DNA of 64,000 nt from Thermoanaerobacter ethanolicus JW 200 (GTDB lineage: Bacteria; Bacillota; Thermoanaerobacteria; Thermoanaerobacterales; Thermoanaerobacteraceae), in NCBI RefSeq assembly GCF_003722315.1, contig NZ_CP033580.1, positions 1,487,001 to 1,551,000 on the forward strand. The letters are read 5' to 3'. The translations under genes and the position numbers were made by a program. Below, one piece after another: positions 45,005 to 55,629 of the stretch; position 1 is the first letter of the stretch, and every line of letters starts with the position of its first letter. The notes below the pieces were generated by a model, which did not search any database, had not been told where the DNA came from, and was given only the letters and a program-made list of their open reading frames with translations.

Positions 45005-45646
45005 GTGATAAAGATTCAACTGACAAACCGCCAGCATATAATTATTGACATTGTCAAGAAACATCAACCCATTACAGGGGAACAAATAGCTGAGAAATTA
45101 AATGTCACAAGAGCGACTTTAAGACCGGATTTGGCAATATTAACTATGTCTGGGATCTTAGAGGCGAGGCCAAAAGTGGGATATTTTTATACAGGAAAAT
45201 CACCCCTCAGTTTAGTAGAAGATTATATAAAGAGCATAAAAGTAAAAGATATCAAGTCTTTACCTGTAGTGGTAGAGGAAAGTACATCAGTGTATGATGC
45301 CATTGTAACACTTTTTTTAAAAGATGTCGGGACAATTTTTGTACAGGATGGAGGATTTTTAACCGGCGCTGTTTCAAGAAAAGACTTTTTAAAAATCGCA
45401 ATAGGCAACACTGATATTTATAAGGTCCCGGTGGGAATAATTATGACCCGTATGCCTAACATAGTTACAACTTATGATGATGAGCCTGTGTATAATGCTG
45501 CTGTTAAAATTATAGAGCACGAAGTAGACAGTCTTCCTGTAGTTGAGCCTGTAGTGGGAAGTGATGGAAAACAAGGATACAAAGTGACAGGAAGGATTTC
45601 AAAGACCAACATTACTAAATTGTTTGTAAAGCTTGGGGAAGGTTAG
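45005..45646 (+). CDS. ccpN: CcpN-type repressor (HTH plus two CBS domains)
   Basis: 213-aa regulator. An N-terminal winged helix ([23 protein letters not shown], about 19-41) is followed by two CBS domains (about 75-210). It parallels B. subtilis CcpN from the first residues, which represses gluconeogenic genes on glycolytic carbon. In clostridia this gene typically heads the ppsR-ppdK unit, as here. The GTG at 45005 gives the same N-terminal length as CcpN, but AAAGGG abuts it with no spacing; initiation at ATT 45014 would fit the ribosome site better. Confidence 0.88.
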   Translation: MIKIQLTNRQHIIIDIVKKHQPITGEQIAEKLNVTRATLRPDLAILTMSGILEARPKVGYFYTGKSPLSLVEDYIKSIKVKDIKSLPVVVEESTSVYDAIVTLFLKDVGTIFVQDGGFLTGAVSRKDFLKIAIGNTDIYKVPVGIIMTRMPNIVTTYDDEPVYNAAVKIIEHEVDSLPVVEPVVGSDGKQGYKVTGRISKTNITKLFVKLGEG

Positions 45647-45657
45647 GGGGATTTTTA

Positions 45658-46470
45658 ATGGAAGAAGGAGTATCAATTTACTTGGTTTCAGATTCTAATG
45701 TAGACACAGCAGAAAACATTGCGAGTATTGCTGCTGCCCACTTTGATACTTTTATAGAAAAAATAAAAAAATATTCTTATGTTGGAGATAAAAATCAAAT
45801 AGAAGAGATTATCATGGAGGCAGCTAATGATGCAAATAGCATAATAATCCATACTATGGTGGTCCCGGAATTAAAAGATTATCTTCTTAAAAAAGCACAG
45901 AAATTTGGCATAAAAATAGTAGATGTAATGGGACCAGTGATAAATGCTATTGAAGATAGTACTGGTATATCCCCCCATACCAATTTAGCAAAAAATAATA
46001 AAGAAGATTATTTGAAAAAAATCGAAGTAATAGAATTTGCCGTAAAATATGATGATGGTAAAGATGCAATGGGTATACTATTGGCCGATGTAGTTGTTAT
46101 AGGGGTTTCTAGAACATCCAAAACTCCTTTATGCATGTATCTTGCTCATAAATACATAAAAGCTGCTAATTTACCCTTAGTGCCAGAAATTGAACCACCT
46201 CAAGAATTATTTGAAATCAACCCTAAAAAAATATTTGGGTTAACTATAGACCCTGAAGTTTTGGTAAAAATAAGGAAAGAGAGATTAAAATCTCTTGGCC
46301 TTGATGCTAATGCCATATACGCTACTGAAGAAAGAGTTAAAAAAGAGATAAAATATGCTGAGGAGGTGATGAAGAGATTAGGGTGTACTGTAATCGATGT
46401 TACAAATAAAGCTGTAGAAGAAACAGCTAATGTTATATTAAACGTATTAAAAGGAGGAGAGATTTCATGA
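45658..46470 (+). CDS. ppsR: pyruvate, phosphate dikinase regulatory protein (DUF299)
   Basis: 270-aa bifunctional kinase/pyrophosphorylase that switches PPDK off and on by ADP-dependent phosphorylation of a threonine beside the catalytic histidine and its Pi-dependent removal. The P-loop-like motif [15 protein letters not shown] (about 149-163) is diagnostic. Starts 11 bp after ccpN, and the ppdK start overlaps its stop (ATGA), matching its role on PpdK. Confidence 0.94.
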   Translation: MEEGVSIYLVSDSNVDTAENIASIAAAHFDTFIEKIKKYSYVGDKNQIEEIIMEAANDANSIIIHTMVVPELKDYLLKKAQKFGIKIVDVMGPVINAIEDSTGISPHTNLAKNNKEDYLKKIEVIEFAVKYDDGKDAMGILLADVVVIGVSRTSKTPLCMYLAHKYIKAANLPLVPEIEPPQELFEINPKKIFGLTIDPEVLVKIRKERLKSLGLDANAIYATEERVKKEIKYAEEVMKRLGCTVIDVTNKAVEETANVILNVLKGGEIS

Positions 46471-49100
46471 GTAAAAAGTATGTGTATTTATTTAGTGAAG
46501 GCGATGCTTCAATGAGAGACCTCTTAGGAGGAAAAGGCGCAAATCTTGCTGAAATGACGAAGTTGGGTTTACCTGTTCCCCAAGGATTTACAGTCACCAC
46601 TGAGGCTTGTACAAGGTACTATCAAGATGGTAAGACTATAGCTCCAGAAATTGTTGAACAAATCTATGAATATATGGCTAAATTAGAAGAAATTACAGGT
46701 AAAAAATTTGGAGACCCAACAAATCCTTTATTAGTATCTGTAAGGTCTGGCGCGAGAGTTTCAATGCCAGGTATGATGGATACTATTTTAAACCTTGGTT
46801 TAAATGACGAAACAGTAGAAGGCCTTGCTAAAGCTACAAACAATGAAAGATTTGCCTATGACAGCTATAGAAGATTTATTCAAATGTTCTCAGATGTTGT
46901 AATGGGAATTGACAAGAATAAATTTGAAGCTATTTTAGATGAAGTAAAAGAGGAAAATGGTGCAAAATTTGATACAGATTTAACAGCTGAAAACCTCAAA
47001 GAGGTAGTAAAAAGATTTAAAGAACTTTATAAAAAAGAAATGGGAGTAGACTTCCCACAAGATCCAAAAGAACAACTTCTGGAAGCTGTAAAAGCAGTAT
47101 TTAGGTCTTGGGATAATCCAAGGGCTATAGTGTACAGAAGACTTAACGACATACCAAGTGATTGGGGTACAGCAGTAAATGTCCAATCAATGGTATTTGG
47201 CAACATGGGTAATGATTCAGGTACAGGTGTTGCTTTCACAAGGAATCCCGCGACTGGTGAAAAGGCTTTATTTGGCGAATTCTTGATGAATGCTCAAGGT
47301 GAAGACGTTGTTGCAGGTATTAGAACGCCTCAACCAATTTCAACTTTGAAAGAGACTATGCCAGAAGTTTATAACCAATTTGCAGAAATTGCTGAGAAAT
47401 TGGAGAAACACTACAAAGACATGCAGGACATAGAGTTTACTATTGAAAAAGGTAAACTCTACATGCTACAGACAAGAAACGGAAAGAGAACTGCTCAAGC
47501 AGCTTTGAAAGTAGCTGTAGACTTAGTGGCTGAAGGTTTAATAGATGAAAAAACAGCAGTCTTAAGAGTAGATCCAAAGCAATTAGATCAGTTATTGCAT
47601 CCAACCTTTGAACCAAATGCGTTGAAAGCTGCTAAGCCTGTTGCAAAAGGTTTACCTGCTTCTCCTGGTGCTGCATCAGGAAAAGTATATTTTACTGCTG
47701 ATGAAGCAATAGAAGCTGCGAAATCAAGAGGAGAGAGAGTAATTCTTGTAAGAACAGAGACATCTCCAGATGACATTGAAGGTATGTCTGTAGCACAAGG
47801 AATACTTACAACTCGTGGTGGTATGACATCTCACGCAGCTGTTGTTGCAAGAGGTATGGGTACAGCTTGCGTAGTAGGTTGTGGCGATGCAAAGATAGAC
47901 GAGCAAGCAAAAGTAATGAGAATTGGCGATATAGAAGTTCATGAGGGAGACTACATATCTATAGATGGTAGCACAGGCAATGTTTACATTGGTGAAATAA
48001 AGACTGTTACACCTGAGCTAACTGGAGATTTTGCAACTCTCATGAGCTGGGCAGACAAATATAGAAAATTAAAAGTAAAAACTAATGCAGATATACCAAG
48101 AGATGCAAAAGTTGCAGTTCAGTTTGGTGCTGAAGGAATAGGCCTTTGCAGGACAGAGCATATGTTCTTTGATGAAGATAGAATTCCTGCTATGAGAGAA
48201 ATGATTGTCTCAAAGACAGAAGAACAAAGAAGAAAAGCTTTAGAAAAACTATTGCCTATGCAAAGGTCAGACTTTGAAGGTTTGTTTGAAGTTATGGGTG
48301 AATTCCCTGTTACTATACGCCTTTTAGATCCACCATTGCATGAATTCTTACCTCATACAGATGAAGAAATTAAAGAACTTGCAGAAAACATGGGGATAAC
48401 TTTTGAAGAGCTAAAAGCAACAGTAGAAAGCTTAAAAGAGTTTAACCCAATGTTAGGTCATAGAGGCTGTAGATTAGCTATAACCTATCCAGAAATTGCT
48501 GAAATGCAGACAAGAGCTATTATAGAGGCTGCTATAAACGTAAAGAAGAAAACAGGCAAAGACGTAAAACCGCAGATTATGATACCACTTGTAGGTGAAC
48601 TTAAAGAGCTTAAATACCTCAAAGACATAATAGTAAAAGTAGCTGACGAAGTTATAAAACAAAACAATGTTGAAATAAAATACCTTGTAGGAACAATGAT
48701 AGAGGTACCAAGAGCAGCTCTTACAGCTGACCAAATTGCTAAGGAAGCAGAATTCTTCTCCTTTGGTACTAATGACTTAACTCAGATGACTTTCGGTTTC
48801 TCAAGGGATGACGCTGGCAAATTCCTTGAAACTTATTATGAAAAGAAGATATATGAATTTGATCCATTTGCTAAGCTTGACCAAGAGGGTGTTGGCAAGT
48901 TAGTAGAAATGGGTACTAAGCTTGGAAGGCAGACAAGACCTGACCTTGAAGTAGGTATATGTGGTGAACACGGTGGAGACCCATCTTCTATTGAGTTCTG
49001 CCACAAAGTAGGTCTTGATTATGTCTCCTGCTCACCATACAGAGTCCCTATTGCAAGACTGGCTGCTGCTCAGGCGGCAATAAAATACGATAATAAATAA
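46467..49100 (+). CDS. ppdK: pyruvate, phosphate dikinase
   Basis: 877-aa enzyme interconverting pyruvate + ATP + Pi with PEP + AMP + PPi. The N-terminal ATP-grasp domain has [10 protein letters not shown] and [16 protein letters not shown]; the central phosphohistidine domain has [15 protein letters not shown] with catalytic His456 and Thr454, the residue PpsR would phosphorylate; the C-terminal PEP-binding barrel has [12 protein letters not shown]. Fully intact. The codon and base composition look higher in expression-type codons than its neighbours. Its terminator is the landing site of a group IIC intron. Confidence 0.97.
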   Translation: MSKKYVYLFSEGDASMRDLLGGKGANLAEMTKLGLPVPQGFTVTTEACTRYYQDGKTIAPEIVEQIYEYMAKLEEITGKKFGDPTNPLLVSVRSGARVSMPGMMDTILNLGLNDETVEGLAKATNNERFAYDSYRRFIQMFSDVVMGIDKNKFEAILDEVKEENGAKFDTDLTAENLKEVVKRFKELYKKEMGVDFPQDPKEQLLEAVKAVFRSWDNPRAIVYRRLNDIPSDWGTAVNVQSMVFGNMGNDSGTGVAFTRNPATGEKALFGEFLMNAQGEDVVAGIRTPQPISTLKETMPEVYNQFAEIAEKLEKHYKDMQDIEFTIEKGKLYMLQTRNGKRTAQAALKVAVDLVAEGLIDEKTAVLRVDPKQLDQLLHPTFEPNALKAAKPVAKGLPASPGAASGKVYFTADEAIEAAKSRGERVILVRTETSPDDIEGMSVAQGILTTRGGMTSHAAVVARGMGTACVVGCGDAKIDEQAKVMRIGDIEVHEGDYISIDGSTGNVYIGEIKTVTPELTGDFATLMSWADKYRKLKVKTNADIPRDAKVAVQFGAEGIGLCRTEHMFFDEDRIPAMREMIVSKTEEQRRKALEKLLPMQRSDFEGLFEVMGEFPVTIRLLDPPLHEFLPHTDEEIKELAENMGITFEELKATVESLKEFNPMLGHRGCRLAITYPEIAEMQTRAIIEAAINVKKKTGKDVKPQIMIPLVGELKELKYLKDIIVKVADEVIKQNNVEIKYLVGTMIEVPRAALTADQIAKEAEFFSFGTNDLTQMTFGFSRDDAGKFLETYYEKKIYEFDPFAKLDQEGVGKLVEMGTKLGRQTRPDLEVGICGEHGGDPSSIEFCHKVGLDYVSCSPYRVPIARLAAAQAAIKYDNK

Positions 49101-49108
49101 TTAATTTC

Positions 49109-49137
49109 AAAGGCAGCAAATCAAATTTGCTGCCTTT
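49109..49137 (+). terminator. ppdK terminator, target of the group IIC intron
   Basis: AAAGGCAGCAAAT and ATTTGCTGCCTTT form a perfect 13-bp stem with a CAA loop. The expected T-run is interrupted 4 nt later by the intron 5' end. Confidence 0.85.
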
Positions 49138-50358
49138 GTACGTGCGCCCGGCATGGGCGATAACTAGGCGGTGAAAGTCCGCTGTGGGCTTGGTAGTGGG
49201 AACCACTAGCCAAGAGCAAGGGTGTCCATCGTGAGGTGGAATCTGAAGGAAGCTTAAGGCAAAATCTCGGTCTGATGAACAAGAACCAGATAAGAGGCTG
49301 AATTGGGATGGATGAGTTTGCGTAACAAAACGAAGTCCAACACTACCCGAATCCCATACAGTAAATCTGGCAGATATATGAGATGAAAGTTATCGTTCTT
49401 ACCCGGGGAGGTCTCAAGGATAAGTCATGGAAGTAAAATCTGAAGTGACAACCCATGCAGTGATGTATGGCTGAACCTTGAGAAGTCAGCAGAGGTCATA
49501 GTACTTATCTAGACAATAATAGATAAGGAAGGACCGAACGTTAGGAGGTTTTGGAAATCTTATGGACTCGAAAGATATGCAGAGACTGCAGACAACTCAA
49601 CCAAGAGGCTATCCGTTGAATAGAGAAATGGAATTTCAAAAGACAACGGAAGTGCATAGTATATCATCGGCGTCGGAAGATGGAAGAAACGAGGTACAAA
49701 GATATACCGGCAAGATGCTTGAAATGATAGTAGAACGAGGGAACATGGAAGCAGCATACAAGCGCGTTGTTGCAAATAAAGGAAGCCATGGAGTCGATGG
49801 GATGGGAGTAGATGAACTTCTACCGTATCTCAAAGAAAACTGGGCAACCATAAAACAACAACTGCTGGAGGGGAAATACAAACCACAACCAGTGCGAAGA
49901 GTAGAAATTCCCAAACCTGATGGAGGAAAAAGACTACTAGGAATACCTACAGTACTAGACAGACTAATACAACAAGCAATAGCCCAAATACTAAATAAAG
50001 TCTACAACCATACATTTTCTGATAGCAGTTATGGATTCAGACCAGGACGCAGTGCAAAAGACGCAATAAAAGCCGCAGAAGCATACATAAATGAAGGATA
50101 CACATGGGTTGTAGATATGGACTTAGAAAAGTTCTTTGACAGAGTAAACCACGACGTAATAATGTCCAAACTAGAAAAGCGGATAGGGGACAAAAGAGTA
50201 CTAAAGTTAACACGAAAATAGACTATCTAAAAGGAGAATTTTGAACATTGACAACTGCATAGGCTTAAACATCCAGCCAGAAAAAAGGTAATAAATATTA
50301 AACCAATGCTTTAAAAGCATCAGCTGGGAATTTTTGTAAAGTTATCTAATTATACTAC

Positions 50359-51611
50359 TTAAATTTGGGACACTGTTACTTCTAAACCCAACTTGCGAGC
50401 TTCGTTAATAATCCGTTTAACGCGAATTATTTCCTGTTTCTTTCGCACTTCATCGAAAATTCTTTCATCATAGTCAGTGTTATTTTTAAGCATAGTATAA
50501 ATGATAACTAATATTTTCCTGGCAAGTGCTACTACCGCTTTTTTTGTACCACGGCGCTGCTTTACTTTCCAATACCATGTGGCAAGATATGAATCCCTTA
50601 TGCGGGTTATACTCCATGCTACTTCACACAGTATCCTCTTTATATAAGTGTTTCCTTTTGTTACTCGAGTGGACTTTTTTTTCCCGCACTTTCATTATTA
50701 CCGGGACTTAATCCTGCCCATGAGCAAATGTGCTCTGCAGTCTTGAATTTATCCATATCTGTACCTATTTCAGCAATTATTGCAGCAGCTGCCGTTACAT
50801 CTATGCCAGGTATTCCATCTAGCTGTTCAATCTGTCTCTTGTATTTTTCAATCTCAGCATTAATACTCTCTTCTATCTCATAAAGATGTTTATACGTTTC
50901 ATCTAAATGATTGAGTAAAAGCTTTAAAAATTCTCTTTGATGCTTATTCATTCTACCATTAATTGATAGCTTTATGTCTTCTATTTTACTGCGTGCTCTC
51001 CCTCTTACATAATTTTCAACTTCTTTAGCTGTTATACTTCCATGCTCTGCTATATGGTCTATTATCGCTCTACCTGATACGCCAAATATATCTGTCAAAA
51101 AATTTGAAAGCTTAAATCCACAGCTTTGTAAATGCTTCTCTATACGATTTTTTTGAGAAGATATCTCTTCAATTATGCTTTTGCGATATCTCGTAAGGTT
51201 GCGTAATTCTCGAATTTCTTGCGGAGGAATAAAGCTTCCACTTAAAAGACCAGCTCTTAATAAAGTAGCAATCCATTCTGCATCTTTCATATCAGTTTTT
51301 TTACCGGGTACATTCTTCATATGTTTTGCATTAGCTACTATGATTGATATGTTACCATCAAAAGCACTTTCGAGTACGTTATATACGGGTTGCCAGTATA
51401 TCCCTGTACTCTCCATGGCAACATGATGACAGTTTTCTGTTTCAAGCCATGTTTTTAATTCTTCAAGGTCTTTTAATAAAGTGGAAAATGTTCTTATCGT
51501 TTTTTCCGGCTTTTCATCATTGACAGAACCTTTAAGCAAACAAGCCACTATTGTTTCTTTGTGAACATCTAGTCCACAGCAAACTTCTAGTAAATCCTGC
51601 ATTTTCTTCAC
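50359..51611 (-). pseudogene. IS110-family DEDD transposase with a frameshift at an A8 run
   Basis: The N-terminal DEDD RuvC-like domain starts CCGLDVHKETIVACLL and includes ATLLRAGLLSG; the C-terminal Transposase_20 domain has LDGIPGIDVTAAAAIIAEIG and AGLSPGNNESAGKK with a serine nucleophile region. The frame ends prematurely at 50661 after a run of eight A (minus strand, 50676-50683). One extra A continues into STRVTKGNTYIKRIL and on to a TAA at 50359-50361, giving a ~417-aa protein of normal family length. It is therefore either a recent 1-nt loss or a slippage/-1 frameshift site. Confidence 0.8.
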
Positions 51612-51869
51612 TCCTGTTAAATTTATTACAGGGTTGATTACCTGAGAAAAATAAGAAACTTAACACCCGTGCTGTTCCCATATTGCCTTAATATGGGGCG
51701 ACAATTGGTTGTGCTCAAAGGTAATCAAGTTAGGTTAATTCACGAGGTATTAATCCATCAGCATTAAATCAACCTTTGACCCTGTTAATTTTAGTTTACC
51801 AAAAAACTAGTTTCTTGCAACTTGAAAATTTATTTTCATCTATGGTTGTGCTTTGTTAAGCATGGAGGG
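51612..51869 (-). ncRNA. candidate bridge RNA region of the IS110 element
   Basis: The non-coding leader upstream of the transposase. In the transposase sense it can fold a loop closed by CAAAGG/CCTTTG (51773-51778 with 51716-51721) and a second hairpin CCCATATT/AATATGGG (51690-51697 with 51677-51684). The first loop contains UUAAUAC, identical to the target sequence beside the insertion (51870-51876), and the second region shares the 10-mer AGCACAACCA with the element end (51843-51852). IS110 elements with long leaders are known to encode bridge RNAs; the assignment here is inference. Confidence 0.45.
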
Positions 51870-52796
51870 TTAATACGAAGATACTTAGAATCAGGAGTAA
51901 TGATAAACGGAATCAAAATATCAACAGAAGAAGGGACACCCCAAGGAGGGCCATTAAGTCCCCTATTAGCAAACATAATGTTGGACGAACTAGACAAAGA
52001 ACTTGAGAAACGAGGGCATAAATTCTGCCGATATGCAGATGACTGCAACATATATGTAAAAAGCAGGTCTGCAGGAAACAGAGTAATGAAGAGCATAAAG
52101 AAATTCATAGAAAGCAAATTAAAACTAAAAGTCAACGAAGCAAAAAGTGCTGTAGATAGACCATGGAGAAGAAAATTTCTTGGATTTTCATTCTATACAA
52201 AAGAAAACGAAGTAAGAATAAGAATCCATGAAAAATCCATCAAAAGGTTTAAGGAAAAAGTAAGAGAAATAACCAATCGGAACAAGGGAATAAGCATGGA
52301 AAACAGAATAAAAAGACTAAATCAAATAACAACAGGATGGGTCAACTATTTTGGATTAGCAGACGCGAAAAGCATAATGAAAACCCTTGACGAATGGATA
52401 AGGCGAAGACTAAGGGCATGTATATGGAAACAATGGAAGAAGATAAAAACGAAGCATGATAACTTAGTAAAACTAGGAGTAGAAGAACAAAAAGCCTGGG
52501 AATACGCCAATACAAGGAAAGGCTACTGGAGAATATCCAATAGCCCAATCCTAAATAAGACTCTTACAAATAAATACTTTGAAAGCATAGGTTATAAGAG
52601 TTTATCCCAAAGATATCTAATTGTACACAATTCCTAATGAACCGCCGTATACCGAACGGTACGTACGGTGGTGTGAGAGGACGCTGAATAAAATAATTAT
52701 TCAGCTCCTACTCGATATTTAAGATTATTGTTTTTTGACCATTCATGTTATAATATTAAGTAAAATTGGTAACTTTAATAGTAGGAGGAGAGTTAA

Positions 52797-53348
52797 ATGG
52801 ATAGAAACACGGCCTTAGCGCTTGTCAAAGAATATGTGTCAGATGAGACTTTAATAAATCACATGATAGCTACAGGTGCTATAATGGGAGGTTTAGCTGA
52901 AAGATTAGGACAAGATGTTGAAAGATGGGTAGTTACAGGGATATTACATGACATAGACTACCAAGAAACTAAGGATAATCCAGAGCTGCACAGTATAAGG
53001 GGGGGAGAAATTTTAAGAGAGCATGGTCTTGATGAGGAAATAGTACATGCAGTTATGGCACATAATGAAATTCATGGCATTGAGAGGATAACTCTTCTTG
53101 ACAAAGCTCTTTTTGCCGTTGACCCTTTATCAGGTTTAATTACTGCAACAGCTTATGTGATGCCTTCTAAAAAATTGGAGGAGGTGCAAGTAAAATCATT
53201 AAAGAAAAAGTTTAAAGATAAGACTTTTGCTAAAGGAGCAAATCGCGACCAAATCAAAACTTGTGAAGAATTTGGAATTTCTTTAGACGAATTTTTAGAG
53301 ATTGCCCTTAATGAAATGAAAAAAATCGCACCACAGATAGGATTGTGA
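52797..53348 (+). CDS. HD-domain phosphohydrolase
   Basis: 183-aa HDIG-type protein. Metal-binding residues are in NHMIATGAIM (first His), ILHDIDY (HD) and MAHNEIHG. Substrate unknown; such proteins often act on nucleotides. AGGAGGAGAG precedes the ATG. A TATAAT at 52749-52754 with a weak -35 lies just past the intron 3' end. RNase R follows within 10 bp, so they are probably cotranscribed. Confidence 0.87.
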   Translation: MDRNTALALVKEYVSDETLINHMIATGAIMGGLAERLGQDVERWVVTGILHDIDYQETKDNPELHSIRGGEILREHGLDEEIVHAVMAHNEIHGIERITLLDKALFAVDPLSGLITATAYVMPSKKLEEVQVKSLKKKFKDKTFAKGANRDQIKTCEEFGISLDEFLEIALNEMKKIAPQIGL

Positions 53349-53357
53349 GGAATGGGA

Positions 53358-55520
53358 ATGAATGTGAAGGAAAAACTTTTAGAATTAATGAATGAAGAAG
53401 ATTATAAGCCTTCTAAAATAGAGGAAATAATGAAAATATTAGGGATAGACTATAGTCAAAAAAGCATTTTAGAAAAAATATTAAAAGAGATGGAAAAAGA
53501 AGGACTTGTTTTTAAAACAAAACGAGGTAAATATGCTCTTCCTGAAAGATTAGATTTGGTCAAAGGTAAGATTGAATTTCATTCAAGAGGCTATGGCTTT
53601 TTAATTCCCGAAGATAGCAATATAAAGGACATATTCATACCTGTAAGCGGCATGAACGGTGCAATGCATGATGACACTGTTTTGGTAAGAGTTACAAAAA
53701 GGGTGGATGGAAAGAGTGAAGAGGGAGAAGTTGTAAAAATTCTCAAAAGGGCAAATACAACTATTGTTGGAACTTACGAAAAAAGTAAAAATTTTGGCTT
53801 TGTAGTACCAGACAACAAAAAGATCCATCAAGATATATTTATTCCTAAAGGAGAAGATAAAGGCGCCAAAACAGGCATGAAAGTTGTAGCCAGAATTACT
53901 AAATGGCCTGAAGGAAGGCGAAGTCCTGAAGGGGAGATTATAGAAATATTAGGGTATAAAGGAGACCCTGGTATAGATGTAATGTCCATTATAAGGGAAT
54001 ATGATATTCCTGAAATTTTTCCTAAAGAGGTTTTAAAGGAAACAGAAGAGATATCGACAGAAATTCCTGAAGAAGAAAAAAAGAGAAGAATTGATTTGAC
54101 TAACTTAAACTTTGTCACAATTGATGGAGAAGATGCAAAAGATTTAGACGACGCAGTATGTGTACAAAAACTTTCAGAGGAAAATTATCTTTTATATGTG
54201 AGTATTGCAGATGTGAGCCACTACGTAAAAGAAGGTTCTCATTTAGATAAAGAAGCATTAAAGAGAGGATGTAGTGTATATTTCATTGATAGAGTAATAC
54301 CAATGTTACCTCCTAAGTTATCTAATGGTATTTGCAGTTTAAATCCGCAGGAAGAAAGACTGACTCTCACTGTTAAAATGAAAATAAACTCTCAAGGAGA
54401 AGTTGTAGACCATGAAATTTTTGAAAGCATTATAAAGAGCAAAGAGAGAATGACATATACGAATGTTTACAAACTCTTAGAAGAAAATGATGAAGAATTA
54501 AAAAAGAGGTATCAGTATCTATTGGAAGATTTTAAACTAATGAAAGAGCTAGCTCTTGTTTTGCTAGAGAAGAGGAAAAGAAGAGGCAGTGTAGATTTTG
54601 ATTTTCCTGAAGCTAAAGTAATAGTAGACGAGAAAGGTAAGCCAATAGATATTGTAAAAGTTGAAAGAAATATAGCTCACAGGATAATTGAAGAATTTAT
54701 GTTAGCAGCTAATGAAACGGTAGCGGAGCACATGCATTGGTTAAATGTACCTTTTGTTTATAGAATTCATGAACATCCGGATATAGAAAAGCTGATTGCT
54801 TTTAATAAGTTTATTCACAATTTGGGGTATCATATAAAAGGAATTGAAGGAGGACAAATACATCCGAAGTCTTTGCAAGAATTAATAAGACAAGTGAGAG
54901 GAAAGAGTGAGCAAAGAGTTGTAGAAACTTTGCTTTTAAGGTCTTTAAAAAGAGCAAGATACAGTCCAGAAGACATTGGCCATTATGCTTTGGCGACCCA
55001 ATATTATACTCACTTTACTTCCCCCATAAGGCGATATCCTGACCTTATAATTCACAGGATAATCAAAGAATACATAAATGGAAAATTAACAAAAAAAAGG
55101 CAACGCCATTACAACAGAATTTTAAATGACATTGCTTTAAAATCTTCTGAGAGAGAAAGAGCAGCAGAAGCTGCAGAAAGAGAAATAGAAGAATTAAAGA
55201 AAGTAGAGTACATGGCAGATAGAATAGGGAATGTTTATAAAGGGATAATTTCCAACGTGACAAATTACGGATTTTTTGTAGAACTTGACAACACTGTGGA
55301 AGGGTTAGTAGATGTTGCTTCATTGGAGGATGACTATTACCATTTTGATCCAGAAAGATATGTTTTAATTGGTGAAAAGAGCAAAAAAGTTTACTCTATA
55401 GGTAAAGAGGTTTATGTAAAAGTTGTTCATGTAGATGTGGATAGGAGAGAAATAGACTTTGTTTTAGCAGAAGAAGAAAAAGATAATTTAGAGATTGGCT
55501 TAACCGAGCATAAAAGCTGA
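53358..55520 (+). CDS. rnr: ribonuclease R
   Basis: 720-aa 3'-5' exoribonuclease that degrades structured RNA and takes part in tmRNA-linked decay of non-stop mRNA. N-terminal winged helix, two cold-shock OB domains, catalytic RNB domain (DGEDAKDLDDAV with the Asp cluster, about 258-269) and a C-terminal S1 domain (YKGIISNVTNYGFFVELDN). The ATG at 53358 is preferred to 53352 because GAGG lies 7 bases before it. Neighbours smpB and ssrA, the usual arrangement. Confidence 0.96.
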   Translation: MNVKEKLLELMNEEDYKPSKIEEIMKILGIDYSQKSILEKILKEMEKEGLVFKTKRGKYALPERLDLVKGKIEFHSRGYGFLIPEDSNIKDIFIPVSGMNGAMHDDTVLVRVTKRVDGKSEEGEVVKILKRANTTIVGTYEKSKNFGFVVPDNKKIHQDIFIPKGEDKGAKTGMKVVARITKWPEGRRSPEGEIIEILGYKGDPGIDVMSIIREYDIPEIFPKEVLKETEEISTEIPEEEKKRRIDLTNLNFVTIDGEDAKDLDDAVCVQKLSEENYLLYVSIADVSHYVKEGSHLDKEALKRGCSVYFIDRVIPMLPPKLSNGICSLNPQEERLTLTVKMKINSQGEVVDHEIFESIIKSKERMTYTNVYKLLEENDEELKKRYQYLLEDFKLMKELALVLLEKRKRRGSVDFDFPEAKVIVDEKGKPIDIVKVERNIAHRIIEEFMLAANETVAEHMHWLNVPFVYRIHEHPDIEKLIAFNKFIHNLGYHIKGIEGGQIHPKSLQELIRQVRGKSEQRVVETLLLRSLKRARYSPEDIGHYALATQYYTHFTSPIRRYPDLIIHRIIKEYINGKLTKKRQRHYNRILNDIALKSSERERAAEAAEREIEELKKVEYMADRIGNVYKGIISNVTNYGFFVELDNTVEGLVDVASLEDDYYHFDPERYVLIGEKSKKVYSIGKEVYVKVVHVDVDRREIDFVLAEEEKDNLEIGLTEHKS

Positions 55521-55528
55521 AACATATA

Positions 55529-55556
55529 TTGACACTATTTAAAAATGTGTTATAAT
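55529..55556 (+). promoter_or_regulatory. promoter of smpB-ssrA
   Basis: Perfect TTGACA (55529-55534), 16 bp spacer, perfect TATAAT (55551-55556), 8 bp after the rnr stop. Confidence 0.88.
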
Positions 55557-55572
55557 ATAATAGCGATGAGGG

Positions 55573-55601
55573 TGCCCTATTTGTGACACACAAGTAGGGC
55601 A
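55573..55601 (+). promoter_or_regulatory. strong leader hairpin before smpB
   Basis: TGCCCTATTTGTG and CACAAGTAGGGCA pair over 13 bp (one G-U) with an ACA loop, followed by ATTTTCT. It begins about 10 nt after the predicted start site of the 55529 promoter, so it may be the rnr terminator, an attenuator for smpB, or both. Confidence 0.65.
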
Positions 55602-55629
55602 ATTTTCTCCTAAAGAGGGTGTTTAAAAT

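Larger units (their letters stand above)
50207..51869. mobile_element. IS110-family insertion sequence within the intron ORF
   Basis: About 1.66 kb inserted in the maturase gene; both junctions share GTTAA (50206-50210 and 51869-51873), so the exact ends are uncertain by up to 5 bp. No terminal inverted repeats are evident, as usual for IS110. It holds one transposase gene (minus strand), a ~150-bp non-coding right end (50210-50358) and a ~258-bp structured non-coding left end (51612-51869) upstream of the transposase. Confidence 0.82.
49562..52637 (+). pseudogene. ltrA: group II intron reverse transcriptase/maturase, split by IS110
   Basis: The N-terminal part (49562-50209) contains RT motifs 0-3, including SYGFRPGRSAKDAIKAA and VVDMDLEKFFDRVNHD. 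The C-terminal part resumes at 51870 with LIRRYLESG and has GTPQGGPLSPLLANIMLDEL, the catalytic CRYADDCNIYV (YADD) and the maturase X domain. No HNH endonuclease domain follows, as is normal for class C. Joining codons at the shared TTAA keeps the frame (LKL-IRRYL), so precise removal of the insert would restore a protein of about 470 residues. As it stands the gene is broken. Confidence 0.88.
49142..52716 (+). mobile_element. group IIC intron, interrupted by an IS110-family element
   Basis: The 5' end reads GTGCGCCCGGCATGGGCG, the start typical of class C group II introns, and the 420-nt leader (49142-49561) contains conserved domain I-III strings such as AAGGGTGTCC, ATCTGAAGGAAGC, GATGAGTTTGCGTAACAAAA and TTACCCGGGGAGGTCT, closely like the Oceanobacillus class C intron as I recall it. 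Domain V (ACCGCCGTATACCGAACGGT ... ACGTACGGTGGTGTGAGAGG, 52640-52682) and domain VI (GCTGAATAA ... TTATTCAGC) precede the 3' end CCTACTCGAT at 52716. Insertion right after a terminator hairpin is the known habit of this class. About 1.66 kb of the span is the IS110 insert. Confidence 0.9.
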
